Assembly (NCBI RefSeq): GCF_963678865.1
Contig: NZ_OY787459.1
Location: forward strand, 586,501 to 650,500
DNA: 64,000 nt
Source of the DNA: Maridesulfovibrio sp.
Lineage (GTDB): Bacteria > Desulfobacterota > Desulfovibrionia > Desulfovibrionales > Desulfovibrionaceae
Reading direction: 5' to 3'
Position 1 is the first letter of the stretch, and each line of letters opens with the position of its first letter. Of the stretch, positions 19,180-28,417 are shown piece after piece. Below the pieces are notes generated by a model, which saw only the letters and a list, made by a program, of their open reading frames with translations, was not told the origin of the DNA and made no database searches. Made by a program: the position numbers and the translations under genes.

Positions 19180-19199
19180 GACACTCTCTTGAGAGTGTC
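19180..19199. promoter_or_regulatory. Perfect hairpin/operator-like repeat in the trxA leader
   Basis: Nine-base arms gacactctc/gagagtgtc flank a TT centre. It lies just downstream of the predicted trxA start point, so it could be an operator or a 5' leader hairpin. No T-run follows it, so it is not a terminator. Confidence 0.55.
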
Positions 19200-19212
19200 A
19201 TTCAATTTCAGA

Positions 19213-19241
19213 AATCTAATTACCGTTGCCTCAAGTGTCAA
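19213..19241 (-). promoter_or_regulatory. Probable sigma-70-type promoter of trxA-trxB-bamD
   Basis: On the minus strand, a consensus TTGACA (19236-19241) is separated by exactly 17 nt from TAGATT (19213-19218). Transcription would start near 19206, about 100 nt before the trxA ATG. Confidence 0.65.
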
Positions 19242-19322
19242 GACGAACAAACATCAGAGGGCGGCATTTACTTTTAGACAATACCCACCCTTAGCGGCAA
19301 AGGCAACACCCTGATCTCAAAT

Positions 19323-20393
19323 TTAACCTTCACATATCCAATCGGACGGGACCACCCTTCCGCGCGCTATAGCTTCAAGATCCAGATCGTGCCTGCATCC
19401 GGCCTCTGCCATAAGATATCCGGCATAGGCAATCATAGCCCCATTGTCAGTGCAAAGATGCATGGAAGGCAGCACCAGCGGAATTGAAAACCCGGCAGCA
19501 ACATCCGCCATAACAGAACGAACAACTGAATTGGCAGCAACTCCCCCGGCAACAATCAAGGACTTCACGCCCCTATTGCGCTCAAGAGCTCTTTTCACCT
19601 TCACTTCAAGTGTTCTACCGACAGTATAATTGAACGAAGCCAACATATTTTTTCGTTCATCCGCAAGGTCGGAATCCTCTTCACCGTCTTCCGGCACACC
19701 CATTACCTCAAGACGCAGATCGGAATGGTTATTGACATAGGTAGCCACAGCCGTCTTTAAACCGCTAAAACTGAAATCAAGATTGTCATTATTTACATAT
19801 GGGACAGGAAAAAGTTTTTTATCAACAACGCCCTGCCTGCCAAGATCATCAACCAGCTTGCCTCCGGGATAGGGAAGATTCAAAGATTTTGCGGTCTTAT
19901 CAAATGCTTCCCCTGCAGCGTCGTCAAGGGTCCTGCCTAGCAGAGTAAACTTCGTGGGACTTTCAATAAGATAAATATGGGTATGACCGCCGGAAACCAG
20001 CAATCCCAAGGAAGGGAATTGCAGTTCCTGTTCCAGACCTGCAGCAGTCAAATGTGCCCAGAGATGGTTCACACCGATGAGCTTGGCCCGGCTGGAAAGA
20101 ACCAGTCCCTTGGCAAAGCTTATCCCCATGAGCAGACAGCCTTGCAATCCTGGCCCTCTGGCTACTGAGACGACATCAATATCATCGACAGTCAGATTCT
20201 GTTCTTTGAGCAGTTCACGAAAAAGAACTGGAAGCACACGTAAATGTTCACGAGACGCAATCTCAGGAACGACACCGCCAAAAACAGCATGCACGTCAAC
20301 CTGTGAGGCAAGCTTCTCTGCGATCAGTTTGCCGTCGAGTACAAGGGCGAGTCCTGTTTCATCACATGAACTCTCAATACCGAGACAGAGCAT
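19323..20393 (-). CDS. tsaD: tRNA N6-adenosine threonylcarbamoyltransferase TsaD
   Basis: TsaD, with TsaB and TsaE, installs t6A37 on ANN-decoding tRNAs. The N-terminus [18 protein letters not shown] is diagnostic. The metal-binding HLWAH motif, the substrate loop LLVSGGHTHIYL and the nucleotide-binding AGGVAANS are intact. At 356 aa it is full length. Its ATG overlaps the fbp stop by one base (TAATG), so fbp-tsaD are translationally coupled. Confidence 0.96.
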   Translation of the reverse strand: MLCLGIESSCDETGLALVLDGKLIAEKLASQVDVHAVFGGVVPEIASREHLRVLPVLFRELLKEQNLTVDDIDVVSVARGPGLQGCLLMGISFAKGLVLSSRAKLIGVNHLWAHLTAAGLEQELQFPSLGLLVSGGHTHIYLIESPTKFTLLGRTLDDAAGEAFDKTAKSLNLPYPGGKLVDDLGRQGVVDKKLFPVPYVNNDNLDFSFSGLKTAVATYVNNHSDLRLEVMGVPEDGEEDSDLADERKNMLASFNYTVGRTLEVKVKRALERNRGVKSLIVAGGVAANSVVRSVMADVAAGFSIPLVLPSMHLCTDNGAMIAYAGYLMAEAGCRHDLDLEAIARGRVVPSDWICEG

Positions 20394-21409
20394 TATCCGT
20401 CATGCTCCTCGTATATGGCACTTATTGTTTCCACTTCGTGACGTGAACCGATAAACAGCGGAACGCGCTGATGAAGATCATCCGGGACAATATCGAGTAT
20501 CCGCTGAGTCCCATCGGTGGCCCGGCCACCGGCCTGCTCAATAAGCATGGCCATGGGCGAAGCTTCACACAGAAGCCTCAGCTTTCCTCGCGGTTTGGAT
20601 GGATCACGATGATCCGCAGGATACATGAATACGCCGCCGTAGATAAGATTTCGGTGAAAATCAGCCACTAGAGAACCTATGTAGCGCAAACTGTATGGTT
20701 TACCATGAATGTTGTCTTTGGACTTGAAATGTCCGACAACCTTCTTTGTGGCTTCAGACCAGAAAGGCCAGTACCCTTCATTGACCGAATAGATTTTACC
20801 GCAGTCGGGAATTTTAATGTTCGGATGGGACAAAAGAAATTCACCAACGCCGGGGTCAAGAGTAAAGCCGTGCACACCATCCCCGGTAGTAAAAACCAGC
20901 ATGGTGGACGAACCGTAAAGTATATACCCGGCGGCAACCTGCTCACAGCCTGCCTGCAGTACATCCGTGGATTGTACAGGAGTACCTAGCTTGCTCTTAC
21001 GCCGGAAAATAGAAAAAATTGTCCCGATATTGACATTCACATCAATATTGGAAGAGCCATCCAGCGGATCAAAAATAATGATATAATTACCCTGAGGCAA
21101 TCCATGAGGAATCTCAATAATATCAGCATTTTCTTCGGAAGCCATGGCACAAAGCACACCGGACCGGGCCATGCGGTGAATCAGAATACGGTTTGCGTAT
21201 TCATCAAGCTTCTTTACTTCCTCGCCCTGAACATTAATCTCACCTGTAAAACCAAGAACATCAACCAGCCCGGCTTTGTTCACTTCCCTGGAAATAATTT
21301 TGGCGGAAAGAACCAGTTCATTAAACAGATGTGTAAACTGACCGGTGGCTCCGGGGATTTGTTTCTGGTGCAATAACAGGTGTTCTGTAACAGTGATCTG
21401 CTGGGTCAT
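20393..21409 (-). CDS. fbp: Class 1 fructose-1,6-bisphosphatase
   Basis: This gluconeogenic enzyme hydrolyses fructose-1,6-bisphosphate to fructose-6-phosphate. The 338-residue protein carries the metal-binding motif [15 protein letters not shown], an acidic SEEN site and the substrate-binding [17 protein letters not shown] block. The start is supported by an excellent AAGGAGGATAA before the ATG at 21409. It is the first gene of the fbp-tsaD pair. Confidence 0.96.
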   Translation of the reverse strand: MTQQITVTEHLLLHQKQIPGATGQFTHLFNELVLSAKIISREVNKAGLVDVLGFTGEINVQGEEVKKLDEYANRILIHRMARSGVLCAMASEENADIIEIPHGLPQGNYIIIFDPLDGSSNIDVNVNIGTIFSIFRRKSKLGTPVQSTDVLQAGCEQVAAGYILYGSSTMLVFTTGDGVHGFTLDPGVGEFLLSHPNIKIPDCGKIYSVNEGYWPFWSEATKKVVGHFKSKDNIHGKPYSLRYIGSLVADFHRNLIYGGVFMYPADHRDPSKPRGKLRLLCEASPMAMLIEQAGGRATDGTQRILDIVPDDLHQRVPLFIGSRHEVETISAIYEEHDG

Positions 21410-21494
21410 TTATCCTCCTTCGGAATGTCCCTGCTGCGCGATTTTCAGAAAGTAATAAGCTTTATACCAGATTTTTCAACTAAGACCTACATTT

Positions 21495-22301
21495 TTAAAA
21501 AAAGAGTATGCCATCGTCTTCATCCGCAGTGCTGACAGCTTTTGTCATGTAGACGATCTGAGTATCGCCCACGTAACGGGCAAGCCATACATAACGGGTA
21601 CCATCGACGTTCACAACACCGTGTACATTATTATCAAGCAACTCGTCCCAGTCTATTTTAAGGAGAGCTTCCTTATTCAGCTCTTCGGCTCCGGTCCAAA
21701 CGCCTCCCCCATCCGGCTGCATAATAATCAATTTTTTAGGATCAGGACAAAAATTGAGCAAAATACGGGGATCAAAATGAACAACGACAAGCCCCTTGAA
21801 TTCAGCATCCTTGAAAAAGGGAGTTGCAAGATACATTTCAGGGCCGAACTCGGAATAACTTACAAACGACTTAAGATTAATTTCATTCCAATCTCCTTCA
21901 TACTCGATAAGGGGACCGGGTTTAAAAGGCTTGATCTCTGCCTCGGGGAGCTTCACCAGAATACTGGCCTCATCATCTACAGTCAGAACCCCGCTGATCC
22001 AAGGGAAACGCATGAAAAGGAGTTTAAACCAATTTTCATCAGGATGTGAATCCACAGTGGAAAGAATTTCACAAAGAGACAGAATCTTTGCATCCACAGG
22101 GGTAAAAAGAAGAGCCAGCTTATTGTCGTCAGGATTCTGGATCCCGCCATGTTTAAGATTGATTTCCGGGTTGGGGTCAACAGTCTGCTGGGCATCATGC
22201 CAGACTTTACTGCCGTACTCACATCCGCTGACACAAAGCAGCAGCATTGAAAAAACAAAAAGCGCGACGGATCGCACCGAATTTTTAAATTCCATATTCA
22301 T
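21495..22301 (-). CDS. Lipoprotein with a Cache-like sensor fold, unknown function
   Basis: An N-terminal signal ends in lipobox VSGC (Cys27), so the mature protein should be membrane-anchored in the envelope. The middle (about 90-215) has strands and spacing like a Cache sensor domain: FPWISGVLTVDDEASILV, ATPFFKDAEFKGLVVVHFDPRILL and the IIMQPDGGGVWTG hairpin. Cache domains bind small ligands in receptors and kinases; here no signalling output domain is attached. The fold is inferred by eye, and the ligand and partners are unknown. Confidence 0.75.
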   Translation of the reverse strand: MNMEFKNSVRSVALFVFSMLLLCVSGCEYGSKVWHDAQQTVDPNPEINLKHGGIQNPDDNKLALLFTPVDAKILSLCEILSTVDSHPDENWFKLLFMRFPWISGVLTVDDEASILVKLPEAEIKPFKPGPLIEYEGDWNEINLKSFVSYSEFGPEMYLATPFFKDAEFKGLVVVHFDPRILLNFCPDPKKLIIMQPDGGGVWTGAEELNKEALLKIDWDELLDNNVHGVVNVDGTRYVWLARYVGDTQIVYMTKAVSTADEDDGILFF

Positions 22302-22385
22302 ACCCGGCTCCGTGCTTAACCAGCACGAATCCTCATGTATATTATTAAGTTATAGCTATAAATAATAACCGAAAACAGAGATTTA

Positions 22386-23261
22386 TTATCGGGAAGCCCG
22401 CGCTTCAAGACGTTCAGCAAGCAGTTCAAGAGTACCCATCAACTTGCTTTTGGCATGCCGAAAATAGGGATCCTTGCTTGCGTCATCACCGGCGACTTCA
22501 TCTAATGGAGCATTGCTTATTTTGCTGGAAATATCAGCCATAAAAGACATCAGTTCATCTTTTTCTTCATCCGAAGCCTTGCAAAGCAAGTCGCGGTATA
22601 TTTCAAGCGCACCTTCAAGATCACCTTGGGACGCCAGTACTTCAGCCATGGTCTTGGTTTTCAGGCTATCCATGACAACGGGACTTGTCAGATCCTCACC
22701 TGTGTCTCCATCAAAATCAACAAGAGCTGCAGCCTCAGTAATTTCATCGGCAAGCAAATCACTGCTTTCAGGCTCGGGACGGGAGAAAACACCTGTAGAC
22801 TCGGCGGATTCAACTTTTTTCGCAGAAGAAACCCTATCAACAGCTCCTTCCGTCGAAATACCGGTCAACTGCTTGATTCCTTCGGCCATGACATCAGACC
22901 AGGAAACGGGAGAACCGTGCAACGCGGAGAATAAAAAGGCCATTGCCCCTGCAACATCGCTGTTGCCTTCTGAAACGGAAGCACCCCACATTTTCCAGAA
23001 TGAAGGGTACGAAGAAAAGAGTCTTGTCAAAGGAGCAACCGCAGCTTTTGCTTCGGAATCCCTGTCGAGCTTGGCAAGGGTTTCCACCAGAAGCAGGCGT
23101 GCTTCAAGATAGTCAGGGTGGCGGTCAAGTCCCATCCGAAGAGTGGTCACAGCCTTTTCAAGACTGCCCATTTCCACATAAAGGCGGGCCAGAGGAAAAA
23201 ATACTTTAGAGCTGGGCTCCAGAGCCAGAACTTCCTGATACCACTCAATCTTGCTTTGCAT
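22386..23261 (-). CDS. Tetratricopeptide-repeat protein
   Basis: The N-terminal half has TPR helices (KIEWYQEVLALEPSSKVFFPLARLYVEMGSLEKAVTTLRMGLDRHPDYLEARLLLVETL). The middle is acidic and Ser-rich, and another helical repeat region (about 200-240, DLEGALEIYRDLL) follows. It has no signal peptide, so it is cytoplasmic. Start chosen at the ATG at 23261; a GTG at 23267 is possible. The start lies inside the 3' end of the FtsB-like gene, so the two are coupled. Probably a scaffold; the partner is unknown. Confidence 0.85.
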   Translation of the reverse strand: MQSKIEWYQEVLALEPSSKVFFPLARLYVEMGSLEKAVTTLRMGLDRHPDYLEARLLLVETLAKLDRDSEAKAAVAPLTRLFSSYPSFWKMWGASVSEGNSDVAGAMAFLFSALHGSPVSWSDVMAEGIKQLTGISTEGAVDRVSSAKKVESAESTGVFSRPEPESSDLLADEITEAAALVDFDGDTGEDLTSPVVMDSLKTKTMAEVLASQGDLEGALEIYRDLLCKASDEEKDELMSFMADISSKISNAPLDEVAGDDASKDPYFRHAKSKLMGTLELLAERLEARASR

Positions 23262-23571
23262 CTGCACCTGCTCCCTGAGTCTTTGTTTCCCCTGAGTCAG
23301 GGAAAATGTATAACACTTCGTTTTCCTTAACGTAATTCATCCTGCTGCGAATGATCTTCTCCTGATACGCACGATCTGTTTTCAATCTACGTATTTCCCT
23401 GCTGAGTTCAAGCGTGCGGTTATCTGCAGCATCAATCTTCATTTCCAGTTTTTTAACCTTCTCATCAAGGTCAAGATACCCAAAAAAACCTTGCTCACTT
23501 AATCCCAGACGAATCAACAATACAAGGTTGATAACAACCAGAACTCCCAGCAAAACTCTACGCCGCAGCAT
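23245..23571 (-). CDS. FtsB/DivIC-like septum formation initiator
   Basis: This 108-residue protein has a short basic N-terminus, one TM segment (about 6-24), a coiled coil (about 33-75: LDEKVKKLEMKIDAADNRTLELSREIRRLK) and the C-terminal motif RSRMNYVKENEVLYIFP. This layout is that of FtsB/DivIC, which bridge FtsL and FtsQ in the divisome. The tail after the motif is longer and low in complexity. It overlaps the next gene. Confidence 0.85.
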   Translation of the reverse strand: MLRRRVLLGVLVVINLVLLIRLGLSEQGFFGYLDLDEKVKKLEMKIDAADNRTLELSREIRRLKTDRAYQEKIIRSRMNYVKENEVLYIFPDSGETKTQGAGADAKQD

Positions 23572-23582
23572 AAAAAAAGCCC

Positions 23583-23861
23583 CTACTGAAGCCTGGAAAA
23601 CATTTTTCTGGAAGACTCAACCTGCCCCAGCGGGACCCTGAGTTCATGCAGAAAATTATCAGTGGCAGTCTCAATCCGCTCTACTTCGGCTTCACTTACC
23701 CTGATTTTTTCCATTTTACTCATAAAACCTTTAAGAACCTCAAGTTCTTCAATGAACTTGCGATTCAAATCAAGATTTTCAAGCTCCTGCTCCATTTCAA
23801 TAATGGTCTCAAGACAATTATTTAGACGAAGCACAAGATTTTGTCGGTCATTGCCGTTCAT
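23583..23861 (-). CDS. Small coiled-coil hypothetical protein
   Basis: The 92-residue product is almost entirely amphipathic helix (LNNCLETIIEMEQELENLDLNRKFIEELEVLKGFMSKMEKI), with no signal or membrane part. I do not recognise a family. It lies 11 nt upstream of the FtsB-like gene and downstream of pgsA on the same strand, so it probably shares their transcript and may act near the membrane or divisome, but nothing in it proves that. Confidence 0.7.
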   Translation of the reverse strand: MNGNDRQNLVLRLNNCLETIIEMEQELENLDLNRKFIEELEVLKGFMSKMEKIRVSEAEVERIETATDNFLHELRVPLGQVESSRKMFSRLQ

Positions 23862-23900
23862 TGATAGTCCTGTCAGTAAACTTTTTCTAATAAATTTTTA

Positions 23901-24446
23901 TTATTCGCTAGTTAACCAGACTTTATGCAAATTGTACATATAATTAGCACCGGAAAATACGGTCAGGAACACTGCCACATAGAGAATCCACATCCCCAGC
24001 TGGTGCATATCTATTCCAAAATAGGGAAAATGCAGCAGCAAAGGTCCAAGAGCGAAACTCTGTACAACTGTCTTGAGTTTTCCGAATTTGTCCGCGGCAA
24101 GAACCAGTCCCATATCAACGGCAATGGCTCTCAGCCCGGTTACAGCCAATTCCCTGCAGACAATAACTACAGTAATCCATCCACTTACATACCCCATATA
24201 ACTGAGCATGATCAGAGTTGAACAGATAAGCAGCTTATCCGCCAGCGGATCAAGAAATTTACCGAGATTGGTTACCTGATTGCTCCGCCGGGCAATGTAC
24301 CCGTCAAAAAAGTCAGTCAGCGATGCCAGAAAAAAGACAAAGGCCGCCAGAAACATGGTCAGTTTATTCGGGTAGTAAAGAAGAGCAACGATTAACGGTA
24401 CAGCCAGAATGCGTCCAAGAGTCAGGGAGTTGGCAAGATTGAACAT
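23901..24446 (-). CDS. pgsA: CDP-diacylglycerol--glycerol-3-phosphate 3-phosphatidyltransferase
   Basis: PgsA makes phosphatidylglycerol phosphate, the committed step to phosphatidylglycerol and cardiolipin. The CDP-alcohol phosphotransferase signature DG-x2-AR-x8-G-x3-D-x3-D is intact in DGYIARRSNQVTNLGKFLDP followed by LADK. The 181-residue protein has several TM helices and begins MFNLANSLTLGRI, the usual PgsA start. A FtsB-like/TPR cluster follows on the same strand. Confidence 0.93.
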   Translation of the reverse strand: MFNLANSLTLGRILAVPLIVALLYYPNKLTMFLAAFVFFLASLTDFFDGYIARRSNQVTNLGKFLDPLADKLLICSTLIMLSYMGYVSGWITVVIVCRELAVTGLRAIAVDMGLVLAADKFGKLKTVVQSFALGPLLLHFPYFGIDMHQLGMWILYVAVFLTVFSGANYMYNLHKVWLTSE

Positions 24447-24622
24447 AAAGAGTCCCGGGTCGAGAAATTCATTTAGTCAGAGCGGCAGCCCTGAAGCCTG
24501 ATTAGCCTTTGCGAAATGCGGGGACCGTATAAGGCCCCCGCAGGAACTGTATGATTCTGTGCCGATGAAGACCGTATGTCAACCCGGCATTTGATTTACG
24601 CCTGAAAAAAGGCGATTTTTCC

Positions 24623-25519
24623 TTAAGTATGAGTACTGGAAGCAACTTCAAAGCTGCTTTCAGCTGCTTCAGCGATCTTGTCAGCAACTTTGCGGAAAGC
24701 AATTTTAGCAGGAGAATCTTCCTCAAGAAGAACCACCGGTTTGCCAAGGTCGCCGGCAACAACGGTTGTGGGATCGAGGGGAACTGCGCCGAGGAAAGGC
24801 AGGCTGTACTTGGCTGCAAGTTCTTCACCGCCACCTTTCTTGAAGAGATCGATACTCTCATGGCAATGGGGACAAATAAGTCCGCTCATATTTTCAACCA
24901 CACCCATGATGTTAGCCTTGGCATACTGCAGAAAGTTAATTGCTTTCCTTACATCAGCAAGGGAAATTTCCTGCGGAGTAGTAACAACTACAGCAAGAGA
25001 TTCGGGAATGGTTTTGAGCACGGTCATGGGCTCATCACCGGTCCCCGGAGGGGAATCGATCACGAGAAAATCAAGTTCGCCCCACTGAACATCAGAAATA
25101 AACTGTCTGATGGCGGAAGTTTTCATGGGACCGCGCCAGAGAACAGCCTGATCCGGGTCCTTGAGCAGGGATTCCATGGAAACCACGTGCAGGTTGTCGT
25201 TTACTTTCTTGGGAACCACAAGGTTACCGCGCTCAACATCAAGCTGCCCGGTAATTCCAAGCAGGTGGGGAACACTGGGGCCATGGATGTCCACATCAAG
25301 GATACCTACTTTGAACCCCTTATCAGCAAGGGCTGCAGCGATATTGACCGCCACAGAACTTTTACCTACGCCGCCCTTACCACTCATTACAAAAATCTTG
25401 TATTTGATCTTCTGCAGAGTTGAGGAAATCAACTCATTCTGCAACGCCTGGGCAGCACTAGTCTTTTTGTCACCGCCCTTCTGCGGAGCAGAAGAACAGG
25501 AACTGCATGATGAACTCAT
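24623..25519 (-). CDS. Mrp/NBP35-family Fe-S cluster carrier ATPase
   Basis: This family carries Fe-S clusters to apo-proteins with an ATPase of the MinD/ParA type. The P-loop is the deviant form VMSGKGGVGKSSVAVNIAAAL, and a C-terminal CPHC pair (ENMSGLICPHC) binds the bridging cluster. An N-terminal SCSSCSS could be a second Cys pair as in NBP35. The ATG at 25519 fits the family N-terminus and follows AAAGG; the longer frame adds residues overlapping the DUF368 gene. Length is 298 aa. Confidence 0.93.
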   Translation of the reverse strand: MSSSCSSCSSAPQKGGDKKTSAAQALQNELISSTLQKIKYKIFVMSGKGGVGKSSVAVNIAAALADKGFKVGILDVDIHGPSVPHLLGITGQLDVERGNLVVPKKVNDNLHVVSMESLLKDPDQAVLWRGPMKTSAIRQFISDVQWGELDFLVIDSPPGTGDEPMTVLKTIPESLAVVVTTPQEISLADVRKAINFLQYAKANIMGVVENMSGLICPHCHESIDLFKKGGGEELAAKYSLPFLGAVPLDPTTVVAGDLGKPVVLLEEDSPAKIAFRKVADKIAEAAESSFEVASSTHT

Positions 25520-25572
25520 ATCATTGCCTTTGTTGTATATTAAAAATACAGGGAACCGCTCCCCTGTCAACT

Positions 25573-26532
25573 TCAGCTGTCCTTGGCTGAAGATACCCAT
25601 TCCAAGATAATCACTGCTGCGAATCCGGCAACCATCAGAAGCACGGCACCCGCAAATTCACCGTTGAAGGCAGGAGGAAGCACATTGGCCTCACTCAGCA
25701 CGTGAACCTTTCCCCGTATCACTACGGAATCAAGAACCTCCTTCCAAGGCCATATTTTCCGCATGGCTCCAGCCATAAACCCGGTCAGCAGACTGACGGT
25801 TATTGCATGATGTTTTTCCAGCAGAAAATGAAGTACCCGTGAAAACAAAGAAATCCCGAAAGCGCAACCGCAGACAAAAGCTAAAAGGATGGCGCCGTTT
25901 TCAAGATTTGTAGGATTGCGGATAGCCCCGGTGATAAATTCATATTTACCAAGCAGCAAAAGGATAAATGCCCCGCTTATCCCCGGAAGAATCATTGCAC
26001 AGATGGAAATCGAAGCGCAGATAAAAACAAACCAGAGGGTGTCCGGAGTGGTTACGGGAATCAGTCCCACAAGAAAAAAACTGAATACAGCACCGACAAT
26101 CCCGAAAAAAAGATTTCTGAACGAAAAATCACCGACCCTTCTGCCGACTACCAGAATGGAAGCGGCAATCAGGCCGAAAAACAAGGACCAAACCTGCACC
26201 GGATGGGTTCCCAGCAGTGAATGGATAACCCGCGCCATCGAAACCATGGCCACAACAATACCCAGCAGCAGGGGGAGCAGGAACTTGAGATGAGCTTCGG
26301 CCACTGCCCCGTAAAAATTCAAACGCAGCAGGCTCTTGATGAATTTTCCGTTAAAAGAACGGATGGAATCAATAAGGTTGTCATAAATTCCGGTGATAAA
26401 AGCCATTGTTCCACCGGAAACACCGGGAATGATGTCAGCAACCCCCATACAGATACCCTTAAGTATAAGTACAAGGTAGTCACGGGTTGATTCGGGTCCC
26501 GGACCTTTTTTCCAAGCTTGCATAAAATTCAT
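25573..26532 (-). CDS. DUF368 membrane protein, probable polyprenyl-phosphate transporter (PopT type)
   Basis: The 319-residue protein has about eight hydrophobic segments and the DUF368 repeats GICMGVADIIPGVSGGTMAFITGIY and ISICAMILPGISGAFILLLLGKY, an inverted-repeat pair typical of carriers. DUF368 proteins were shown to recycle undecaprenyl phosphate across the inner membrane for cell-wall synthesis. It starts 6 nt after the pcm stop. An ATG at 26523 is an alternative start. Confidence 0.9.
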   Translation of the reverse strand: MNFMQAWKKGPGPESTRDYLVLILKGICMGVADIIPGVSGGTMAFITGIYDNLIDSIRSFNGKFIKSLLRLNFYGAVAEAHLKFLLPLLLGIVVAMVSMARVIHSLLGTHPVQVWSLFFGLIAASILVVGRRVGDFSFRNLFFGIVGAVFSFFLVGLIPVTTPDTLWFVFICASISICAMILPGISGAFILLLLGKYEFITGAIRNPTNLENGAILLAFVCGCAFGISLFSRVLHFLLEKHHAITVSLLTGFMAGAMRKIWPWKEVLDSVVIRGKVHVLSEANVLPPAFNGEFAGAVLLMVAGFAAVIILEWVSSAKDS

Positions 26533-26538
26533 GATTAC

Positions 26539-27183
26539 CTACCAGCCCTGCTTGCCAACCAGATCCACAAAGGCACACCCGCCCATGTCGGTGGTTTCAA
26601 TTTTCCCATCTGTTTTGGTGACCAGCATAAGCCGCTGTACCCGTCTTTGTCCGCCCACCGGAATTACCATTATGCCCGGATCTGCAAGTTGATCGATGAG
26701 GTATTGCGGAATTTCCGGCCCCCCGGCAGTTACAATTATGCGATCATAAGGAGCATTCTCGGGCCATCCCATGGTGCCGTCATCCAGCTTGAGCTGAATG
26801 TTAAAATACCTCATATCGAAAAGTAATTTGCGGACAGTGATAAAAAGCTTGCGAATCCGCTCAATGGAAAAAACATCGGCCCCCATCTCAGCCAGAACTG
26901 CGGCCTGATATCCTGAACCGGTGCCGATCTCAAGCACCTTATGTCCCGGCTTAATCTTGAGCAATTCAGACATGGCGGCAACAATGTACGGTTGGGAAAT
27001 AGTCTGGCCTTCACCAATCGGCAGAGCGCTGTCGGAATATGCGCGTGAAGCAAGGGCGTCCTGCACGAACAGGTGGCGCGGAACTTTACGCATGGCATCA
27101 AGAACATTTTTATCGACCACTCCCCGGGCCGCAATCTGTTCATCCACCATCTTCAATCTGGAACGCTTAGGATCTATACGCAC
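26539..27183 (-). CDS. pcm: Protein-L-isoaspartate O-methyltransferase
   Basis: Pcm repairs isoaspartyl residues by SAM-dependent methylation. Signatures are [26 protein letters not shown] (substrate loop), the SAM site [20 protein letters not shown] and the later [11 protein letters not shown]. The start is the GTG at 27183, preceded by GGGGGAT; it gives the usual [17 protein letters not shown]. Length is 214 aa. It lies 6 nt upstream of the DUF368 gene. Confidence 0.95.
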   Translation of the reverse strand: MRIDPKRSRLKMVDEQIAARGVVDKNVLDAMRKVPRHLFVQDALASRAYSDSALPIGEGQTISQPYIVAAMSELLKIKPGHKVLEIGTGSGYQAAVLAEMGADVFSIERIRKLFITVRKLLFDMRYFNIQLKLDDGTMGWPENAPYDRIIVTAGGPEIPQYLIDQLADPGIMVIPVGGQRRVQRLMLVTKTDGKIETTDMGGCAFVDLVGKQGW

Positions 27184-27363
27184 TTATCCCCCATCAGGCA
27201 TTCAACATGAAATACCTGAAAATAAATTTTGAACGATGAACATCTCCGGGCCGATCACCACCGCAGATTAATTCATTGTTTGCAGTTGAAAATCAGATTT
27301 TAGCGGTCAAGTCAACCTGAATGGCCCAAATTAAGCTTTAAACCTGTTTTTTCCACATACATC

Positions 27364-27413
27364 TTGACACTAAAGCAACATAAAGAGAGATTAAAGTAAG
27401 GACAAAAGGAGGA
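27364..27413 (+). promoter_or_regulatory. Promoter-like -35 and strong ribosome site before the CBS gene
   Basis: A perfect TTGACA lies at 27364-27369. No good -10 hexamer follows at normal spacing, so the promoter call is tentative. A very strong AAAGGAGGA (27405-27413) stands just before the ATG at 27418. Confidence 0.4.
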
Positions 27414-27417
27414 CCAC

Positions 27418-27855
27418 ATGCTGAAAGTTGACGATCTTATGACTACGGAACTTTTCACCCTAAGCCAATCAGATAATTTAAAAATGGCAAGGTCACTCAT
27501 GGACCTGCAGCGCATCAGACACATACCCATTGTGAATGATAAACGGGAATTTATCGGACTTGTTACCCACAGGGATATTCTGCGGGCCACTATTTCACAA
27601 TTAGCGGACATTGATCCGGCAACTCAGGGCGAAATAGATTCCGGCATTCCTGTAGGGGAAATAATGCGTACTGACATCAAAACAGTATTAGCCGACACTT
27701 CCCTGAAAGAAGCAGCACTAATGTTGCTGGACCATAAATACGGTTGCTTTCCGGTGGTCAATGAAAATAATGGGTTAATCGGCATCCTGACTGAGGCTGA
27801 CTTTCTAAAACTGACCATAAGTCTGATGGATGCATTGGAGCGAAACGACGATTAA
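27418..27855 (+). CDS. CBS-pair domain protein
   Basis: The 145-residue protein is essentially two CBS motifs. The first covers about 1-60 (VDDLMTTELFTLSQSDNLKMARSLMDLQRIRHIPIV) and the second about 78-138 (VGEIMRTDIKTVLADTSLKEAALMLLDHKYGCFPVV). CBS pairs bind adenosine nucleotides such as AMP, ATP or SAM, or c-di-AMP, as regulatory modules. No enzymatic domain is attached, so it is a free-standing sensor of unknown target. Single-gene unit with its own terminator. Confidence 0.92.
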   Translation: MLKVDDLMTTELFTLSQSDNLKMARSLMDLQRIRHIPIVNDKREFIGLVTHRDILRATISQLADIDPATQGEIDSGIPVGEIMRTDIKTVLADTSLKEAALMLLDHKYGCFPVVNENNGLIGILTEADFLKLTISLMDALERNDD

Positions 27856-27913
27856 AAAAAACCTCCTCCTGAAAGATACTCAGGCATGATGCCTTCAATA
27901 TCTTTCGTGTAGT

Positions 27914-27957
27914 CAAAAAAAAAGGACTTGAGTTTTACGCTCAATTCCTTTTTTTTG
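27914..27957. terminator. Bidirectional intrinsic terminator
   Basis: A long hairpin with A-run aaaaaaaaa before the stem, ggacttgag/ctcaattcc arms around TTTTACG, and an eight-T run after it. It separates the convergent CBS and DUF457-type genes. Confidence 0.85.
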
Positions 27958-27967
27958 AATGCTACCC

Positions 27968-28417
27968 TTAAAATTCCCGGTCCAGCAAAAGATGTGAAAA
28001 GTACCCGGTCACAAAAGCAACATAATAGGGCATCAATGTCGAAAGCGGCTGCCCGTAAACATAATATGGCAGAGCAAGCATAGGCATGGGCACCAGCAAC
28101 ATCGCCCACCATGTGTGGGTCCAGCCGCGATGTGCACTGACACCGGGTAGCATGGCAAGAACTCCAAGATAAGCAGCCCATTTAAATTTATCCAGATAGA
28201 TCAAAGATAAGGACATTATAAGCATTGCAGAATAAAATATTCTTTTACCCTTTGAATCAGTATCGATATCCGGGAAAAGAGCACCTAACGCACAAATAAC
28301 AAACAGCGAAACAACCTGCTCAGGATCAATGACATATAGCCCGATATTAACCAATCCCAAAAGCACCACTGTTCCGGCAACAACGGAACCACTGACATGA
28401 ACCTTATATCCCGGCAT
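27968..28417 (-). CDS. YdjM/DUF457-type membrane-bound metal-dependent hydrolase
   Basis: A 149-residue membrane protein with the family motifs GALFPDIDTDSKGKR, AHRGWTHTWW and GYFSHLLLD. The His and Asp residues would bind metal at the membrane face. It is shorter than many relatives, ending five residues after the HLLLD motif. Physiological substrate is unknown for this family. The ATG at 28417 begins MPGYKVHVSG, which is the usual start (a conserved His in the first residues). Confidence 0.85.
   Translation of the reverse strand: MPGYKVHVSGSVVAGTVVLLGLVNIGLYVIDPEQVVSLFVICALGALFPDIDTDSKGKRIFYSAMLIMSLSLIYLDKFKWAAYLGVLAMLPGVSAHRGWTHTWWAMLLVPMPMLALPYYVYGQPLSTLMPYYVAFVTGYFSHLLLDREF

Noticed and set aside
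24502..24622. Hairpins between Mrp and pgsA as a terminator
   Set aside because: A GC-rich stem and a cgcct/aggcg stem are visible, but neither has a downstream T-run on the minus strand.
27852..28181. Alternative minus-strand frame over the end of the DUF457-type gene, suggesting a frameshift
   Set aside because: The main frame contains all family motifs and a proper stop; the other frame has no recognisable continuation.
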